Positions 1-7,673 are shown, numbered from the stretch's first letter. The stretch: 29,398 nt of DNA from JANPEZ01 sp031423155 (GCA_031423155.1 JANPEZ010000157.1:1-29398), one strand, 5' to 3'. The notes: generated by a model not told the origin, from the letters alone. Numbers and translations are program-made.

Positions 1-459
1 GCCGATATCCCCGACGGGACAACTTACGGCGCAGCGGATGCGCAGACCGTCGCCGAGTGCGCCGGCGGCTCCGACGAGTGGGGGGTGCCGGCGGCGACCC
101 CGACGCCTCAGCAGCCGTCGGGGGACCAGGCCACCCAGATGGAGCTGCGCAACGCCCTGGTCGCTGCGCTTACCTATCACACGGACTCGAACTCGTTCGA
201 GGGGTTCACGCCGAAGACGGCGGCCTTCATCGAGCCTTCGCTCACCTACAACTCGGCCGATCCGCTGCGGCAGGGTGAGATCACCATCAGGGCGGTGACC
301 AAAGACACCGTCTTACTCGTGTCTCTCACTCCTTCGGGGGATGGCGTCTTCTGCATCGCCCAGAACTATGCCGGCGGCGGCACTACATATGGGACGGTCG
401 ATGCGCAGAAGATCGACGAGTGCAGCGAGACAGCCTGGCCGCCGCTTCCGAGCCCTTAG
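1..459 (+). CDS. C-terminal part of a secreted protein with tandem pilin-like domains (5' truncated)
   Basis: The frame is open from base 1 to the TAG at 457-459, so the gene begins upstream of the window. A proline/threonine/glutamine-rich linker (about residues 32-42) separates the end of one domain from a complete second one. Both domain ends share the pattern GTTYG-x2-DAQ-x3-EC followed by a Trp, so the protein carries at least two copies of one domain. The second copy begins with a helix (ELRNALVAAL) and then beta-type sequence with one cysteine in FCIAQNY and another in DEC, which could form a disulphide. This resembles the globular part of type IV pilin-like or other exported proteins, but the N-terminus needed to decide is missing. 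Its stop overlaps that of the convergent prs gene. Function unknown. Confidence 0.6.
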   Translation, partial: ADIPDGTTYGAADAQTVAECAGGSDEWGVPAATPTPQQPSGDQATQMELRNALVAALTYHTDSNSFEGFTPKTAAFIEPSLTYNSADPLRQGEITIRAVTKDTVLLVSLTPSGDGVFCIAQNYAGGGTTYGTVDAQKIDECSETAWPPLPSP

Positions 460-1436
460 AGCTGGTTGTCTCCGTGGAAGATCTCCGAGACGGAACTGTC
501 TTCGAACACCGCGCGCAGGGCGCTCGCGAGCAGCGGGGCGCACGACAGGACCTTGAGTTTGTCGAACTGACGCTCCAGGGGGATCGGCACCGTGTTCGTG
601 ACGACCACCTGCTCTATCGGTGATTCCTCCAGGGCCTGGCGGGCCTTGCCCGACAGGATCGCGTGGGTCGCGGCCGTGTAGATCGGGCCTGCCCCCATCG
701 CGGCCAGCGCCGCGGCGCCCTTGGCCACGGTTCCCGCCGTGTCGATCATGTCGTCGACCAGGACGCATGGCCGGCCGTCCACCTCACCGACGACCGCCAT
801 CTCCTCGATCTTGTGGGCCTCCCTGCGGGAGCGCCGCTTGTAGAGGAAGGCCAGGTCGGCGTGCAGGTACTCGCGGAGCTTCTCCGCGGTCTTGATGCGG
901 CCGGCGTCGGGGGCGACGACGACGAGGTCGTCGCCGTGCAACCCCAGGTCGTCACGCAGGTAGTTCGACAGGATCGGCAGCGCGGTCAGGTGATCGAACG
1001 GCTTGTCGAAGTACCCCTGGATCTGGCCCGAGTGCAGGTCGATCGAGACGACCCGGTCGGCGCCCGCGGTCGAGATCAGATCAGCGACGAGCTTGGCGCT
1101 GATCGGCTCGCGCGAGAGCGCCTTCTTGTCCTGACGCGAGTAACCGTAATAAGGGATGACGGCCGTTATGCGTTTGGCCGAGGCGCGTTTCATCGCATCG
1201 ATCATGATCAACTGCTCCATCACGGCCTCGTTCACGGGCTCGTAGTGGGTCTGGATGATGAAGACGTCGGCGCCGCGCACGCTCTCGTCGGCCCGGAAAT
1301 AGATCTCGCCCGAGGCGAACCTTCGAAGCTCACTCTCACTGACCGGGATGCCGAGGTTGTCGGCGATCTCAGAGGACAAGGCCGGGTGGATGGTGCCCGA
1401 GAAAAGCATCATCCGTTTCTTGGTGATGATCTCCAC
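456..1436 (-). CDS. prs: Ribose-phosphate pyrophosphokinase (PRPP synthetase)
   Basis: Makes 5-phosphoribosyl 1-pyrophosphate from ribose 5-phosphate and ATP in the cytoplasm, feeding purine, pyrimidine, His, Trp and NAD synthesis. Visible hallmarks are the N-terminal LFSGTIHPALSSEIA segment, the ASGEIYFR segment, the metal/ATP-binding VVSIDLHSGQIQGYF, the flexible-loop KRR, and the PRPP-binding loop VLVDDMIDTAGT near residue 230. At 326 residues the length is normal. The frame is open upstream through glmU, so the start had to be chosen: GTG at 1434-1436 lies 2 nt after the glmU stop and has an AAGGGGG ribosome site 9 nt upstream. ATG at 1412 (MMLFSG) is the alternative. It is the distal gene of a glmU-prs pair, the usual actinobacterial order. 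The TAA stop overlaps the convergent stop of the preceding gene. Confidence 0.97.
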   Translation of the reverse strand: MEIITKKRMMLFSGTIHPALSSEIADNLGIPVSESELRRFASGEIYFRADESVRGADVFIIQTHYEPVNEAVMEQLIMIDAMKRASAKRITAVIPYYGYSRQDKKALSREPISAKLVADLISTAGADRVVSIDLHSGQIQGYFDKPFDHLTALPILSNYLRDDLGLHGDDLVVVAPDAGRIKTAEKLREYLHADLAFLYKRRSRREAHKIEEMAVVGEVDGRPCVLVDDMIDTAGTVAKGAAALAAMGAGPIYTAATHAILSGKARQALEESPIEQVVVTNTVPIPLERQFDKLKVLSCAPLLASALRAVFEDSSVSEIFHGDNQL

Positions 1437-1438
1437 GC

Positions 1439-2860
1439 TCAGTGGCCCCCTTGTTTCGACTTTCGCCCCTCCGCGTCCTTGCGGGCGCGGTAGCCCTTCA
1501 CCGTGCGTTGTTCCGACCGTTCCAGGGCGAGCGCGCCCGCCGGAACGTCTTGCGTGATCACCGACCCGGCGCCCGTCACCGCCCCCTTGCCCACTCGAAC
1601 CGGCGCCACCAACATCGTATCGGAGCCGACCCTGGCGCCGTCTCCGACGAAGGTCTCGTGTTTGTCGTACCCGTCGTAGTTGACGGTTACGGTCCCGGCC
1701 CCCAGGTTCGCGTCCTTGCCGACCACAGCGTTGCCCACGTAGGAAAGATGAGGAACCTTCGAGCCCTCGCCGATCGTGGAACCCTTGATCTCGACGTAGG
1801 AACCGACCCTGGTCCGGTCGGCAAGCTTGGTCCCGGGACGCAAGCGCGCGAAAGGCCCAACGGTCGCGTCGCGCCCTATCCGCGCAGTGTCTGTCACCGA
1901 GAACTGCACGACGCTGCGATCGCCGACCGTAGTATCGCGCAGCTTCGATGACGGCCCGATCTCGCACCCCGCGCCGATCTTCGTGGACCCCTCCAGAAAC
2001 GTGTTCGGATGAACGACGGTTTCCGCGCCGATCTTGACGTCAACGTCGATGTAGGTCGCGTCGGGGTCGACCAAGGCCACACCTCGAGCCATGTGTTCCT
2101 CGTTGATCCTGCGGCGCAGGGCTTTCGAAAGGGCGGCGAAACCTCCACGGGAGTTCGCGCCCATCGCCCCCCCGACGTCGACGTGCAAAGCCGAGACCCT
2201 CGCGCCCTTGTCCATCAAGATCGGGAAGACCTCGTTCAGGTAGTACTCGCGCTGAGAGTTATCGCGCCCGACGAGCGGCAAAGCCTTGAACAGATCCTCC
2301 CGTCGGAAGGCGAAGACGAGAAGCGAGACTTCCTTCAACGCGCGGAGAGCCGGCGGGGCGTCGAAGCCTTCCACGATCTGCTCCAGCCGGGTGCCGTCGC
2401 GGACGATGCGGGCGTAGCCGCCCGGCTCGGCGACATCGGTGGTCAAGATGGATGCCGCGCTCTTGGTCCGGCGATGGACGCTCAGAAGCTGTCGGATCTG
2501 CGCGCCGGTCACCGGGTCGTAGTCCCCTCCGATGACCAGGACCTCCTCGGCCCGGCCGACCGCCTTCTCGGCGGCCATGACCGCGTGCCCGGTCCCCAGA
2601 GGCCTGCCCTGATCCACGAATACCGGCGAAGGGCTGATCCCCCACGACTTGACCGCGGCGATCACCTCGTCGGCCCCGTGTGAGACCACGACGATGATCT
2701 TGGAGGGCTTGGCGGCCCGAGCGGCCTGCAGCGCGTGCCACAGGACCGGACGTCCGCAAAGGGGATGTAAGACCTTCGGTGTGCTGGACTTCAGCCGCTT
2801 TCCCTTGCCTGCGGCGAGCACCACCGCGGCCAGCGAGCGGGTCTTCTTCTCGGCCAACAC
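1439..2860 (-). CDS. glmU: Bifunctional GlmU: GlcNAc-1-P uridyltransferase / GlcN-1-P acetyltransferase
   Basis: Catalyses the last two steps to UDP-GlcNAc, precursor of peptidoglycan and other envelope glycans. The N-terminal nucleotidyltransferase domain (about 1-235) shows AAVVLAAGKGKRLKS followed by TPKVLHPLCGRPVL, and GRPLGTGHAV. The C-terminal left-handed beta-helix (about 260-455) is full of hexapeptide repeats and carries the acetyltransferase signatures HLSYVGNAVVG, NLGAGTVTVNYDG and GSDTMLVAPV. Length 473 is typical. The metal-binding GDxPLI stretch reads GGDYDPVTG here, an atypical version that still holds an Asp. Start GTG at 2858-2860 has AAGGG only 3 nt upstream; the next codon, TTG, is better spaced and could be the true start. 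prs follows with a 2-nt gap, so the two are surely co-transcribed. Confidence 0.97.
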   Translation of the reverse strand: MLAEKKTRSLAAVVLAAGKGKRLKSSTPKVLHPLCGRPVLWHALQAARAAKPSKIIVVVSHGADEVIAAVKSWGISPSPVFVDQGRPLGTGHAVMAAEKAVGRAEEVLVIGGDYDPVTGAQIRQLLSVHRRTKSAASILTTDVAEPGGYARIVRDGTRLEQIVEGFDAPPALRALKEVSLLVFAFRREDLFKALPLVGRDNSQREYYLNEVFPILMDKGARVSALHVDVGGAMGANSRGGFAALSKALRRRINEEHMARGVALVDPDATYIDVDVKIGAETVVHPNTFLEGSTKIGAGCEIGPSSKLRDTTVGDRSVVQFSVTDTARIGRDATVGPFARLRPGTKLADRTRVGSYVEIKGSTIGEGSKVPHLSYVGNAVVGKDANLGAGTVTVNYDGYDKHETFVGDGARVGSDTMLVAPVRVGKGAVTGAGSVITQDVPAGALALERSEQRTVKGYRARKDAEGRKSKQGGH

Positions 2861-2899
2861 AAGCCCTTAGGTCGAGGGACCACCATCGTTCCAGCCACA

Positions 2900-2932
2900 G
2901 GCCCTCCTGGCAACAGCGGTTCCGGGAGGACC
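2900..2932 (-). terminator. GC-rich hairpin between hipA and glmU
   Basis: An 11-bp stem (2900-2910 with 2922-2932), with one wobble pair and one mismatch, encloses an 11-nt loop. It lies 35 bp after the hipA stop and 40 bp before the glmU start, both on the minus strand. There is no T-run after it. It may end hipBA transcription, or form part of the glmU leader. The rest of the 106-bp gap shows nothing further. Confidence 0.4.
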
Positions 2933-2966
2933 TTGACGGGAGTGCCGTCGCCACGCTCGCCTTGGC

Positions 2967-4229
2967 CTAACCGCCGATAACGGCCCGGGCCGCCCCCAGC
3001 TCTTCGTGTTCGAACGCCGGGGCCATCTGCTCGATCTCTGCCTTAGCGATCTCGCTTGAGGCGGCCACCTCCCGCCAGCGACTCGTCGCGACCATCACCG
3101 CCCGCAGCACCGCGACGCTTCCCGGTTCATCAAGTCGGAACAGGGGCGCTACGGACATCAGCGTCTCAACGCTGGCAGTCGTATCCGTCTCGTCAACGGC
3201 CGTCGTGAGCTGCTTTCTGCCAGGCGAGGGATCCGGGTTCAGGTCGAACGCGGGCGACAGACTCCACGAGCTCCCGCCCGCATGAAGGAAGGCGTGGTTC
3301 CGTAGGTGATCGTCCGTGTTCGAGATCAGGATGGTGAACGCGATCCGTCTCCACAACTCGCGCAGGTCATCGGTCGCCCGCGGGGAGACTTCCTCGATCT
3401 TGGAGGCGATGTCCAGGTAGCTGCCGACGTCGCCGTCCCTCGCCTCGAGCATCGTCATCGCGCTCACATAGCCGATCCGGCGCGGACCGTCCCTGTCGAA
3501 GCGATCAACGACCAGGACGCTTCGGTCCGCCACGTGCAGTAACTCCGACTTGGGTACGAGGATGCCTGCGAGATGAGCCAATCGAAGCGACACGCCTTCC
3601 CACGCGGTCACATCCCACGTGTCGAAGCGGGAACTCGGAAACTTGGCGATGGCGATGCGTCCGTCGCGGCCGATCACGTGGGCTTTGGGTCTTGCCCCAC
3701 CGAGGGAGCTTCCGCCCCGGATAAGGTCATGAAGCTCTGCGGCCGTTTCCTCGTCCGATCCGAGGTGTTCGGCCGCACGGAGCAGGTCCCCGAGCGTGGT
3801 TACACGCGGAACGAGGGAGTCTTCGTCGGCAAGGAAGACGCCGGTATCCCGATCTCGGAAGCGCAGGGCCCCCTGGCGAAGGTCGTCTCTGACCTCGAGA
3901 AGGAAGTCGATCTCGCCGAGTGAGCGGGCCGTCGCTCCCTCGGCTGTTGCCCGGCGACGTTCCTGCCTCATGATCAGGTTGCGGCCCCAGCGATCGGGGG
4001 ACGCGTCGCTGAAAGCTCTGAACATGGCCAGACCCACGGGCGTCTGAAGCCCGCCCTGGACGAGCGGTAGAGAAGGGTCGAGCGCGTAAGCGTCCGGCCG
4101 GGCCAGATACGCAGGGTCGTATGAGAACGACGCAGACTCTCGGCCTCCCCTCCGATGGGAGAACAGGAGGCCGGCTGAGACATCCTCGGCGCCCATCGCA
4201 ACAACGACTTCGGTTGGCCCCTGCGCCAT
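2967..4229 (-). CDS. hipA: HipA-family Ser/Thr kinase toxin
   Basis: HipA kinases phosphorylate a translation component (GltX in E. coli) and cause growth arrest; the partner HipB neutralises and represses. The 420-residue length fits the family. The N-terminal part has the HipA pattern TPVGLAMFRAFSDASPDRWGR and EIDFLLEVRDDLRQGALRF (about 107-124). The Gly/Ser loop GGSSLGGARPKAHV is at 172-185, a nucleotide-contacting Lys at about 196 (AIAKFP), the catalytic NTDDHLRN at 304-311 and the metal-binding Asp in SPAFDLNP at about 329. All key residues are present, so the kinase should be active. ATG at 4227-4229 was chosen because it follows the hipB stop by 1 nt; the frame is open further upstream but that part is hipB out of frame. 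The cellular target cannot be told from sequence. Confidence 0.93.
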   Translation of the reverse strand: MAQGPTEVVVAMGAEDVSAGLLFSHRRGGRESASFSYDPAYLARPDAYALDPSLPLVQGGLQTPVGLAMFRAFSDASPDRWGRNLIMRQERRRATAEGATARSLGEIDFLLEVRDDLRQGALRFRDRDTGVFLADEDSLVPRVTTLGDLLRAAEHLGSDEETAAELHDLIRGGSSLGGARPKAHVIGRDGRIAIAKFPSSRFDTWDVTAWEGVSLRLAHLAGILVPKSELLHVADRSVLVVDRFDRDGPRRIGYVSAMTMLEARDGDVGSYLDIASKIEEVSPRATDDLRELWRRIAFTILISNTDDHLRNHAFLHAGGSSWSLSPAFDLNPDPSPGRKQLTTAVDETDTTASVETLMSVAPLFRLDEPGSVAVLRAVMVATSRWREVAASSEIAKAEIEQMAPAFEHEELGAARAVIGG

Positions 4230-4230
4230 C

Positions 4231-4551
4231 TCAGGACCTGGGTTGCCGGACTCGTTCTGGAAGCCTCTCCTCCGTTCGGAGGCGCCCCACGTCGGTGGCG
4301 TAGGGGTCCAGGGAGGCGGCGAGCTCGTCCAGCACACCGATGGCACGAGCTACCCGCAACGTGTTCTCAAGGCTGGTCGTCCCTTCTCCATGCTCCAACC
4401 TGCGAAGGGTCTTCACGTCGATGCCCGCGCGATCCGCGACCTGGGCAGCCGTGAGCCGCTGCAGCTTGCGCCAAGTGAGGATGTGATGCCCCAACTCGCG
4501 GAGGGCGCGCTGTACCGGGACCGGCGTGGGTCTGTTCTCATTCCTTGTCAT
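4231..4551 (-). CDS. hipB: HipB-like antitoxin, Xre-family HTH regulator
   Basis: A small DNA-binding protein of 106 residues with a Cro/C1-type helix-turn-helix at about 25-75: LGHHILTWRKLQRLTAAQVA, then AGIDVKTLRRLEHGEGTTSL. It is expected to bind its own operator with HipA and to hold the kinase inactive. The start at ATG 4549-4551 is preferred over the in-frame ATG at 4564-4566 because the operator and a -10 box (TATGAT) occupy the 24 bases directly upstream of 4549 and no ribosome site is visible for either. The C-terminal tail is Arg-rich (RLRTEERLPERVRQPRS). The one-base gap to hipA implies translational coupling, the usual antitoxin-first order. Confidence 0.9.
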   Translation of the reverse strand: MTRNENRPTPVPVQRALRELGHHILTWRKLQRLTAAQVADRAGIDVKTLRRLEHGEGTTSLENTLRVARAIGVLDELAASLDPYATDVGRLRTEERLPERVRQPRS

Positions 4552-4574
4552 AACAGGGAGTATCATACCTGTTA
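4551..4574 (-). promoter_or_regulatory. hipBA operator with embedded -10 box
   Basis: A perfect inverted repeat with 7-bp arms, TAACAGG (4551-4557) and CCTGTTA (4568-4574), separated by 10 bp. On the minus strand the spacer contains TATGAT (4562-4567), a 5/6 match to the -10 consensus. A transcript from it would begin almost at the ATG at 4551, so the message would be leaderless. HipB bound here would cover the promoter core, giving simple autorepression. No good -35 hexamer is visible at 16-18 bp upstream. Confidence 0.75.
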
Positions 4575-4629
4575 CTGTCGATAAGCGCCAGTTTAATCCC
4601 TCTTATCTCGCCAGGGCGATCTGCCACGC

Positions 4630-4660
4630 TTGACCGCCCGGCGCCGTCCCGCTCTATGCT
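4630..4660 (+). promoter_or_regulatory. Promoter of the SnoaL-like gene
   Basis: TTGACC (4630-4635; 5/6 to the -35 consensus) and TATGCT (4655-4660; 4/6 to the -10) with a 19-bp spacer. The -10 box ends 9 nt before the GTG at 4670 and no ribosome site intervenes, so a leaderless transcript is likely. The 19-bp spacer is a little long. Confidence 0.5.
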
Positions 4661-4669
4661 CGTTCGAAC

Positions 4670-5095
4670 GTGTCCGTCGAGAGCAACATCGAGGTAGTTC
4701 GCAGGCTGGGTGAAGCGCTGAGCAGTCGTGACTGGGCGGTGTTCGCGGAGCTCGTTGCGCAAGATTGTGAATGGACCGACGTTCCGAGCGGACGGACGAT
4801 CCGCGGGATCGAAGACCGCGTGGACGCCTGCCGCGCGTTCACCACCGCGTTCCCCGACTTCTCCGTCGAGAGCACGACGCTGATCGGCCAAGACGACGTC
4901 GTCGCGAACGAGTGGAGCGCTCACGGAACGCATTCCGGTCCGCTCCCGCGCGACGGCGGCGAGCCTTACGGGCCGACAGGTCGCACGTTCGAGCGGACGG
5001 GCGTTGGGATCGTCGAGCTCCGAGACGGCAAGATCGTCCGCTACCGCGACCACTTCGACCGGCAGACGATGGCCGAGCAGCTCGGCCTCGACTGA
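4670..5095 (+). CDS. SnoaL-like (NTF2-fold) protein
   Basis: A 141-residue protein of the SnoaL/NTF2-like fold. It has the typical N-terminal helices (NIEVVRRLGEALSSRDWAVF), EDCxWTD-type strand (LVAQDCEWTDVPSGRTIRGI), the AFPDFSVESTTLIGQDDVVANEWSA core and the C-terminal sheet IVELRDGKIVRYRDHFDRQT. Relatives with AFPD and a His/Asp-lined cavity include polyketide cyclases and many proteins of unknown substrate. Start GTG at 4670 sits 9 nt after a -10 box with no ribosome site. The gene stands alone in the accessory patch, diverging from hipBA and not obviously linked to it. No specific substrate can be given. Confidence 0.8.
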   Translation: MSVESNIEVVRRLGEALSSRDWAVFAELVAQDCEWTDVPSGRTIRGIEDRVDACRAFTTAFPDFSVESTTLIGQDDVVANEWSAHGTHSGPLPRDGGEPYGPTGRTFERTGVGIVELRDGKIVRYRDHFDRQTMAEQLGLD

Positions 5096-5173
5096 TCGGC
5101 CTTTCGCACGGCGAGTGCTCAGATCTGCGTAGACGCCGAGGAACAACGCTGGCCGCCAGCTTGTCTCCTGGGT

Positions 5174-5731
5174 GTGCTGACGAAACGAACGACGCTCTGC
5201 CTCGTGCTTCTCCTGTCCGCCAACGCCTGCACAACGCCTGGCGGCAAGTCTGCATCTCCGGTGCACGCCTCACCCACTGTTGAGCCTCCTCCGAGCACTG
5301 AGCAGGAGGCCAAGGCAGCCCCAACCCGGGATCGCCCTCACTGCGGGTTCATATCGCCGGGAAGCCCCCGTTACGGCAGTCACATTGACCCGACATCCGG
5401 GCAGCCCGGAGATCGCGTCGAGGTGTTCGGGATCACGTTCCGAGGTGAAGACGGCAGGTTTGCGGCGTCGACGCGCCTTGAAGTCTGGTGGAACGCGAAG
5501 ATACCTACCAAGGGAGCCTCAGCGGCGAATCCCTTCGACACCGGCCCGGTCTTGCTTCTCGCGACCGTTCAGGACATGGACCGCTGTCGCTTCCGAACCA
5601 GCTTCAAGGTGCCAGACGTGCGGTGGGGGACGTACAAGATCCGATCCTTCGTGTTCGACGAGAGCGGTTATGGATGGTTCGGGTGGCATCGCTTCACCGT
5701 CGCGGCAGGTGGCACGTTGCCAAGAAGGTGA
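5174..5731 (+). CDS. Small exported protein, probable lipoprotein, unknown function
   Basis: 185 residues. The N-terminus looks like a signal peptide: MLTKRTT, a hydrophobic core LCLVLLLSA, then NAC at about 17-19. The cysteine could be lipidated, but the -3/-2 residues (Ala, Asn) fit the lipobox poorly. A low-complexity Ser/Pro/Glu stretch (about 25-50) follows, then a beta-rich domain with GQPGDRVEVFGITFRG, a pattern common in Ig-like or IPT-type domains, and an aromatic C-terminus (GYGWFGWHRFTVAAG). Two cysteines (HCGF and DRCRF) may form a disulphide outside the membrane. GTG start at 5174; no convincing ribosome site. No known family recognised. It is downstream of the SnoaL-like gene by 78 nt. 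Confidence 0.65.
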   Translation: MLTKRTTLCLVLLLSANACTTPGGKSASPVHASPTVEPPPSTEQEAKAAPTRDRPHCGFISPGSPRYGSHIDPTSGQPGDRVEVFGITFRGEDGRFAASTRLEVWWNAKIPTKGASAANPFDTGPVLLLATVQDMDRCRFRTSFKVPDVRWGTYKIRSFVFDESGYGWFGWHRFTVAAGGTLPRR

Positions 5732-5821
5732 AGGCGTCGTACGAAGCACCGGCCGAGCCCTCCGGCTCAGGACGCCCTGCGTAGATGCCTTCGATGCGGG
5801 TGAGCCCTTGAGTTCGCTTCG

Positions 5822-5892
5822 TTCCGGGGGGAGGAGTCGAACCTCCATTCAGGGCTCCAAAGGCCCGTGTCTTGCCGTTAGACCACCCCGGA
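5822..5892 (-). tRNA. tRNA-Gln (anticodon TTG)
   Basis: A complete cloverleaf on the minus strand. The 7-bp acceptor stem TCCGGGG/CCCCGGA is perfect (5886-5892 with 5823-5829), the D stem is GTCT/AGAC, the anticodon loop CTTTGGA gives anticodon TTG, and the T stem is GGAGG/CCTCC around TTCGACT. The outermost anticodon-stem pair is a C-T mismatch. The discriminator base is A and CCA is not encoded. It begins 13 nt after the ispE stop, so it is probably cut out of the rsmA-ispE transcript. Confidence 0.95.
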
Positions 5893-5905
5893 GTGCCAGC
5901 CGAGA

Positions 5906-6814
5906 TTATCGCGCCCGCCGGGGCCTGGAGATCATCGATGAATCGTCCGGAGGTCCCGACACCACGAAGGAGCCCGGGACGGCGGCGGCCAGCTTGTCGG
6001 CTTCGAACATATGGGCCGCCAGCGCCACGACCGTCGGGCCGCTCCCGCTCATCACGGCGCCGAGGGCGCCGGCTTCCAAGAAGGCCTCCTTCGCCTCGGC
6101 GATCTCGGGGTGGCGGCGCGAGACCGGCCCCTCGAGGTCGTTGAAGAGCGCTGAGCCGAGCAACTCGGAGTTGCCCGTCTCAACCGCCGCGAACAGCACG
6201 CCCGGATCCGGCCCCGTGACCGAGCCGTCCTCGTCCCACCATCTGTAGGCGTCGGGAGAGCGCGTCGGAAAGTCGAAAGGCTTCACGACCCACCAGGACG
6301 TCATGGTCGTAACACCGACGACACGCTCGCCCCTGCCCCGCATCAGTACGGGCCTGCGCATCAATAGGGCAGGAACATCCGAGCCGACCTTCTCCGCGAC
6401 CTCCAGCAGCTCGTCGATGTCGAGCCCGCAGCCCCAAAGCTCGTTGAGTGCGAACAGGGTCGCGGCGGCATCCGCGCTGCCACCGCCCAGCCCTGCTGCC
6501 ACCGGGATCTGCTTCTCGATCTCGATCGAAGCACCGGCGGCCGACCCGCAGGTCTCCGCGAGGGCCAACGCTGCGACCAGAGCCAGGTTCATCCCGCCGG
6601 CTCCGGCGGCCTCGCTCTTCTCCGGGTCTCCACGCACCTCGACCTTCAGGCCGGTGGCCCCATGAACCGTGACGGTGTCGGCCAGGGTCACCGGAAGCAC
6701 CAAAGACTCCAGGTCGTGATAGCCGTCATCGCGAGCGCCCAACACCCGAAGGAACACGTTGATCTTCGCGTGGGCCTCGATCTTGACGGGAGTCTTCGCG
6801 TCGGCCTCAGCCAT
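5906..6814 (-). CDS. ispE: 4-diphosphocytidyl-2-C-methyl-D-erythritol kinase
   Basis: Phosphorylates CDP-ME at the 2-hydroxyl, the fourth step of the non-mevalonate (MEP) isoprenoid pathway, in the cytoplasm. 302 residues, GHMP-kinase fold: substrate motif AHAKINVFLRVLGARDDGYH near residues 14-33, the ATP-binding glycine loop IPVAAGLGGGSADAAA at about 106-121, GSDVPALL in the middle, and the C-terminal GHMP motif GAVMSGSGPTVVAL. The ATG at 6812-6814 lies inside the end of rsmA, with an 8-bp overlap, so the two are coupled; this order is usual in actinobacteria. tRNA-Gln follows within 13 nt. Confidence 0.97.
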   Translation of the reverse strand: MAEADAKTPVKIEAHAKINVFLRVLGARDDGYHDLESLVLPVTLADTVTVHGATGLKVEVRGDPEKSEAAGAGGMNLALVAALALAETCGSAAGASIEIEKQIPVAAGLGGGSADAAATLFALNELWGCGLDIDELLEVAEKVGSDVPALLMRRPVLMRGRGERVVGVTTMTSWWVVKPFDFPTRSPDAYRWWDEDGSVTGPDPGVLFAAVETGNSELLGSALFNDLEGPVSRRHPEIAEAKEAFLEAGALGAVMSGSGPTVVALAAHMFEADKLAAAVPGSFVVSGPPDDSSMISRPRRAR

Positions 6815-7673
6815 CGATCGCTCCGGCTATCCGGGCGAACTCGCTCAGACCCAGAGACTCGGCCCTGGCCCGAGGATCGATGCCACATCCGGTAAGGACC
6901 TCGTCGGCTTCCGGCGCTCCGAGGCCCAGGCGCCGCAGGGCATTGCGCATCGTCTTGCGACGCTGAGCGAAACCGGCCTCGACGACGCGGAACAGCTTCT
7001 CCGGATCGGCGTCCACCGGCGGCTCCTCCAGACGATCGAGCCTGACGAGGACCGACTCCACCTTCGGCGCCGGCCAGAAGACGGTCGCCGGGATCCGGCG
7101 AACGATCCGGGCGAGCGCCCGGTAGGCAACCCGAACGCTCACCGCCCCGTAGGCCTCATCGCCCGGACCCGCGGCGAGCCTTTCACCCACTTCCCTCTGG
7201 ACCATGACGACGAACCTGTCTACGCCGGGCGCGCTCTCCAGCATGTCGAGCGTGACCGGAACGGCGATGTTGTAGGGCAGGTTGGAGGTCATCGTCCAGG
7301 AACTCTCCCCCAGGACGGCTCCCCAGTCCAACTTCATCGCGTCAGCCTGCAGGACCTCGACGGCAGGTATCCCGTCTACTACCTCTCGCAGAGCCGCGAC
7401 GAGGCGCCGGTCGAACTCGATGGCAAGGACGCTCGCGCCGGTGGCCGCCAGAGCCAGGGTCAGGGAACCGAGCCCGGCACCCACCTCCACAACGCGGTCG
7501 CCCGGACCCACTCCTGACTCAGCCGCGATCGCCCGGGCCAGGTTCGGATCAACGAGGAAGTTCTGTCCCAGGGACTTGGTCGGCCGGATCTGGTGCCGCG
7601 CCGCCAGGTCCCGGATGGCGCCACGGCCTAGCGAAGCCGTCTGCTCTTGCGCGCCGTTGGTGTTCTCGGTCAT
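6807..7673 (-). CDS. rsmA: 16S rRNA (adenine1518/1519-N6)-dimethyltransferase
   Basis: Dimethylates two adjacent adenines in the helix-45 loop of 16S rRNA late in 30S assembly (KsgA). 288 residues. The family signatures are in order: TKSLGQNFLVDP (about 33-44), SAM motif I VEVGAGLGSLTLAL (about 64-77), acidic motif II VLAIEFDRRL, catalytic NLPYN (about 129-133) and the C-terminal RRKTMRNAL. ATG at 7671-7673 overlaps the TGA of a possible 46-codon ORF in ATGA fashion; alternatively a TACCGT hexamer 8 nt upstream may give a leaderless transcript. Overlaps ispE by 8 bp. Confidence 0.97.
   Translation of the reverse strand: MTENTNGAQEQTASLGRGAIRDLAARHQIRPTKSLGQNFLVDPNLARAIAAESGVGPGDRVVEVGAGLGSLTLALAATGASVLAIEFDRRLVAALREVVDGIPAVEVLQADAMKLDWGAVLGESSWTMTSNLPYNIAVPVTLDMLESAPGVDRFVVMVQREVGERLAAGPGDEAYGAVSVRVAYRALARIVRRIPATVFWPAPKVESVLVRLDRLEEPPVDADPEKLFRVVEAGFAQRRKTMRNALRRLGLGAPEADEVLTGCGIDPRARAESLGLSEFARIAGAIDG

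Noticed and set aside
2922..2932. Possible attachment-site copy of the tRNA-Gln 3' end
   Set aside because: Only 8 bases (CCCGGAAC on the minus strand) match the tRNA end and they lie in a hairpin arm; no integrase is nearby.
5755..5768. Short GAGCC/GGCTC hairpin as tRNA terminator
   Set aside because: Only 5 bp with a 4-nt loop and no T-run; too weak to call.
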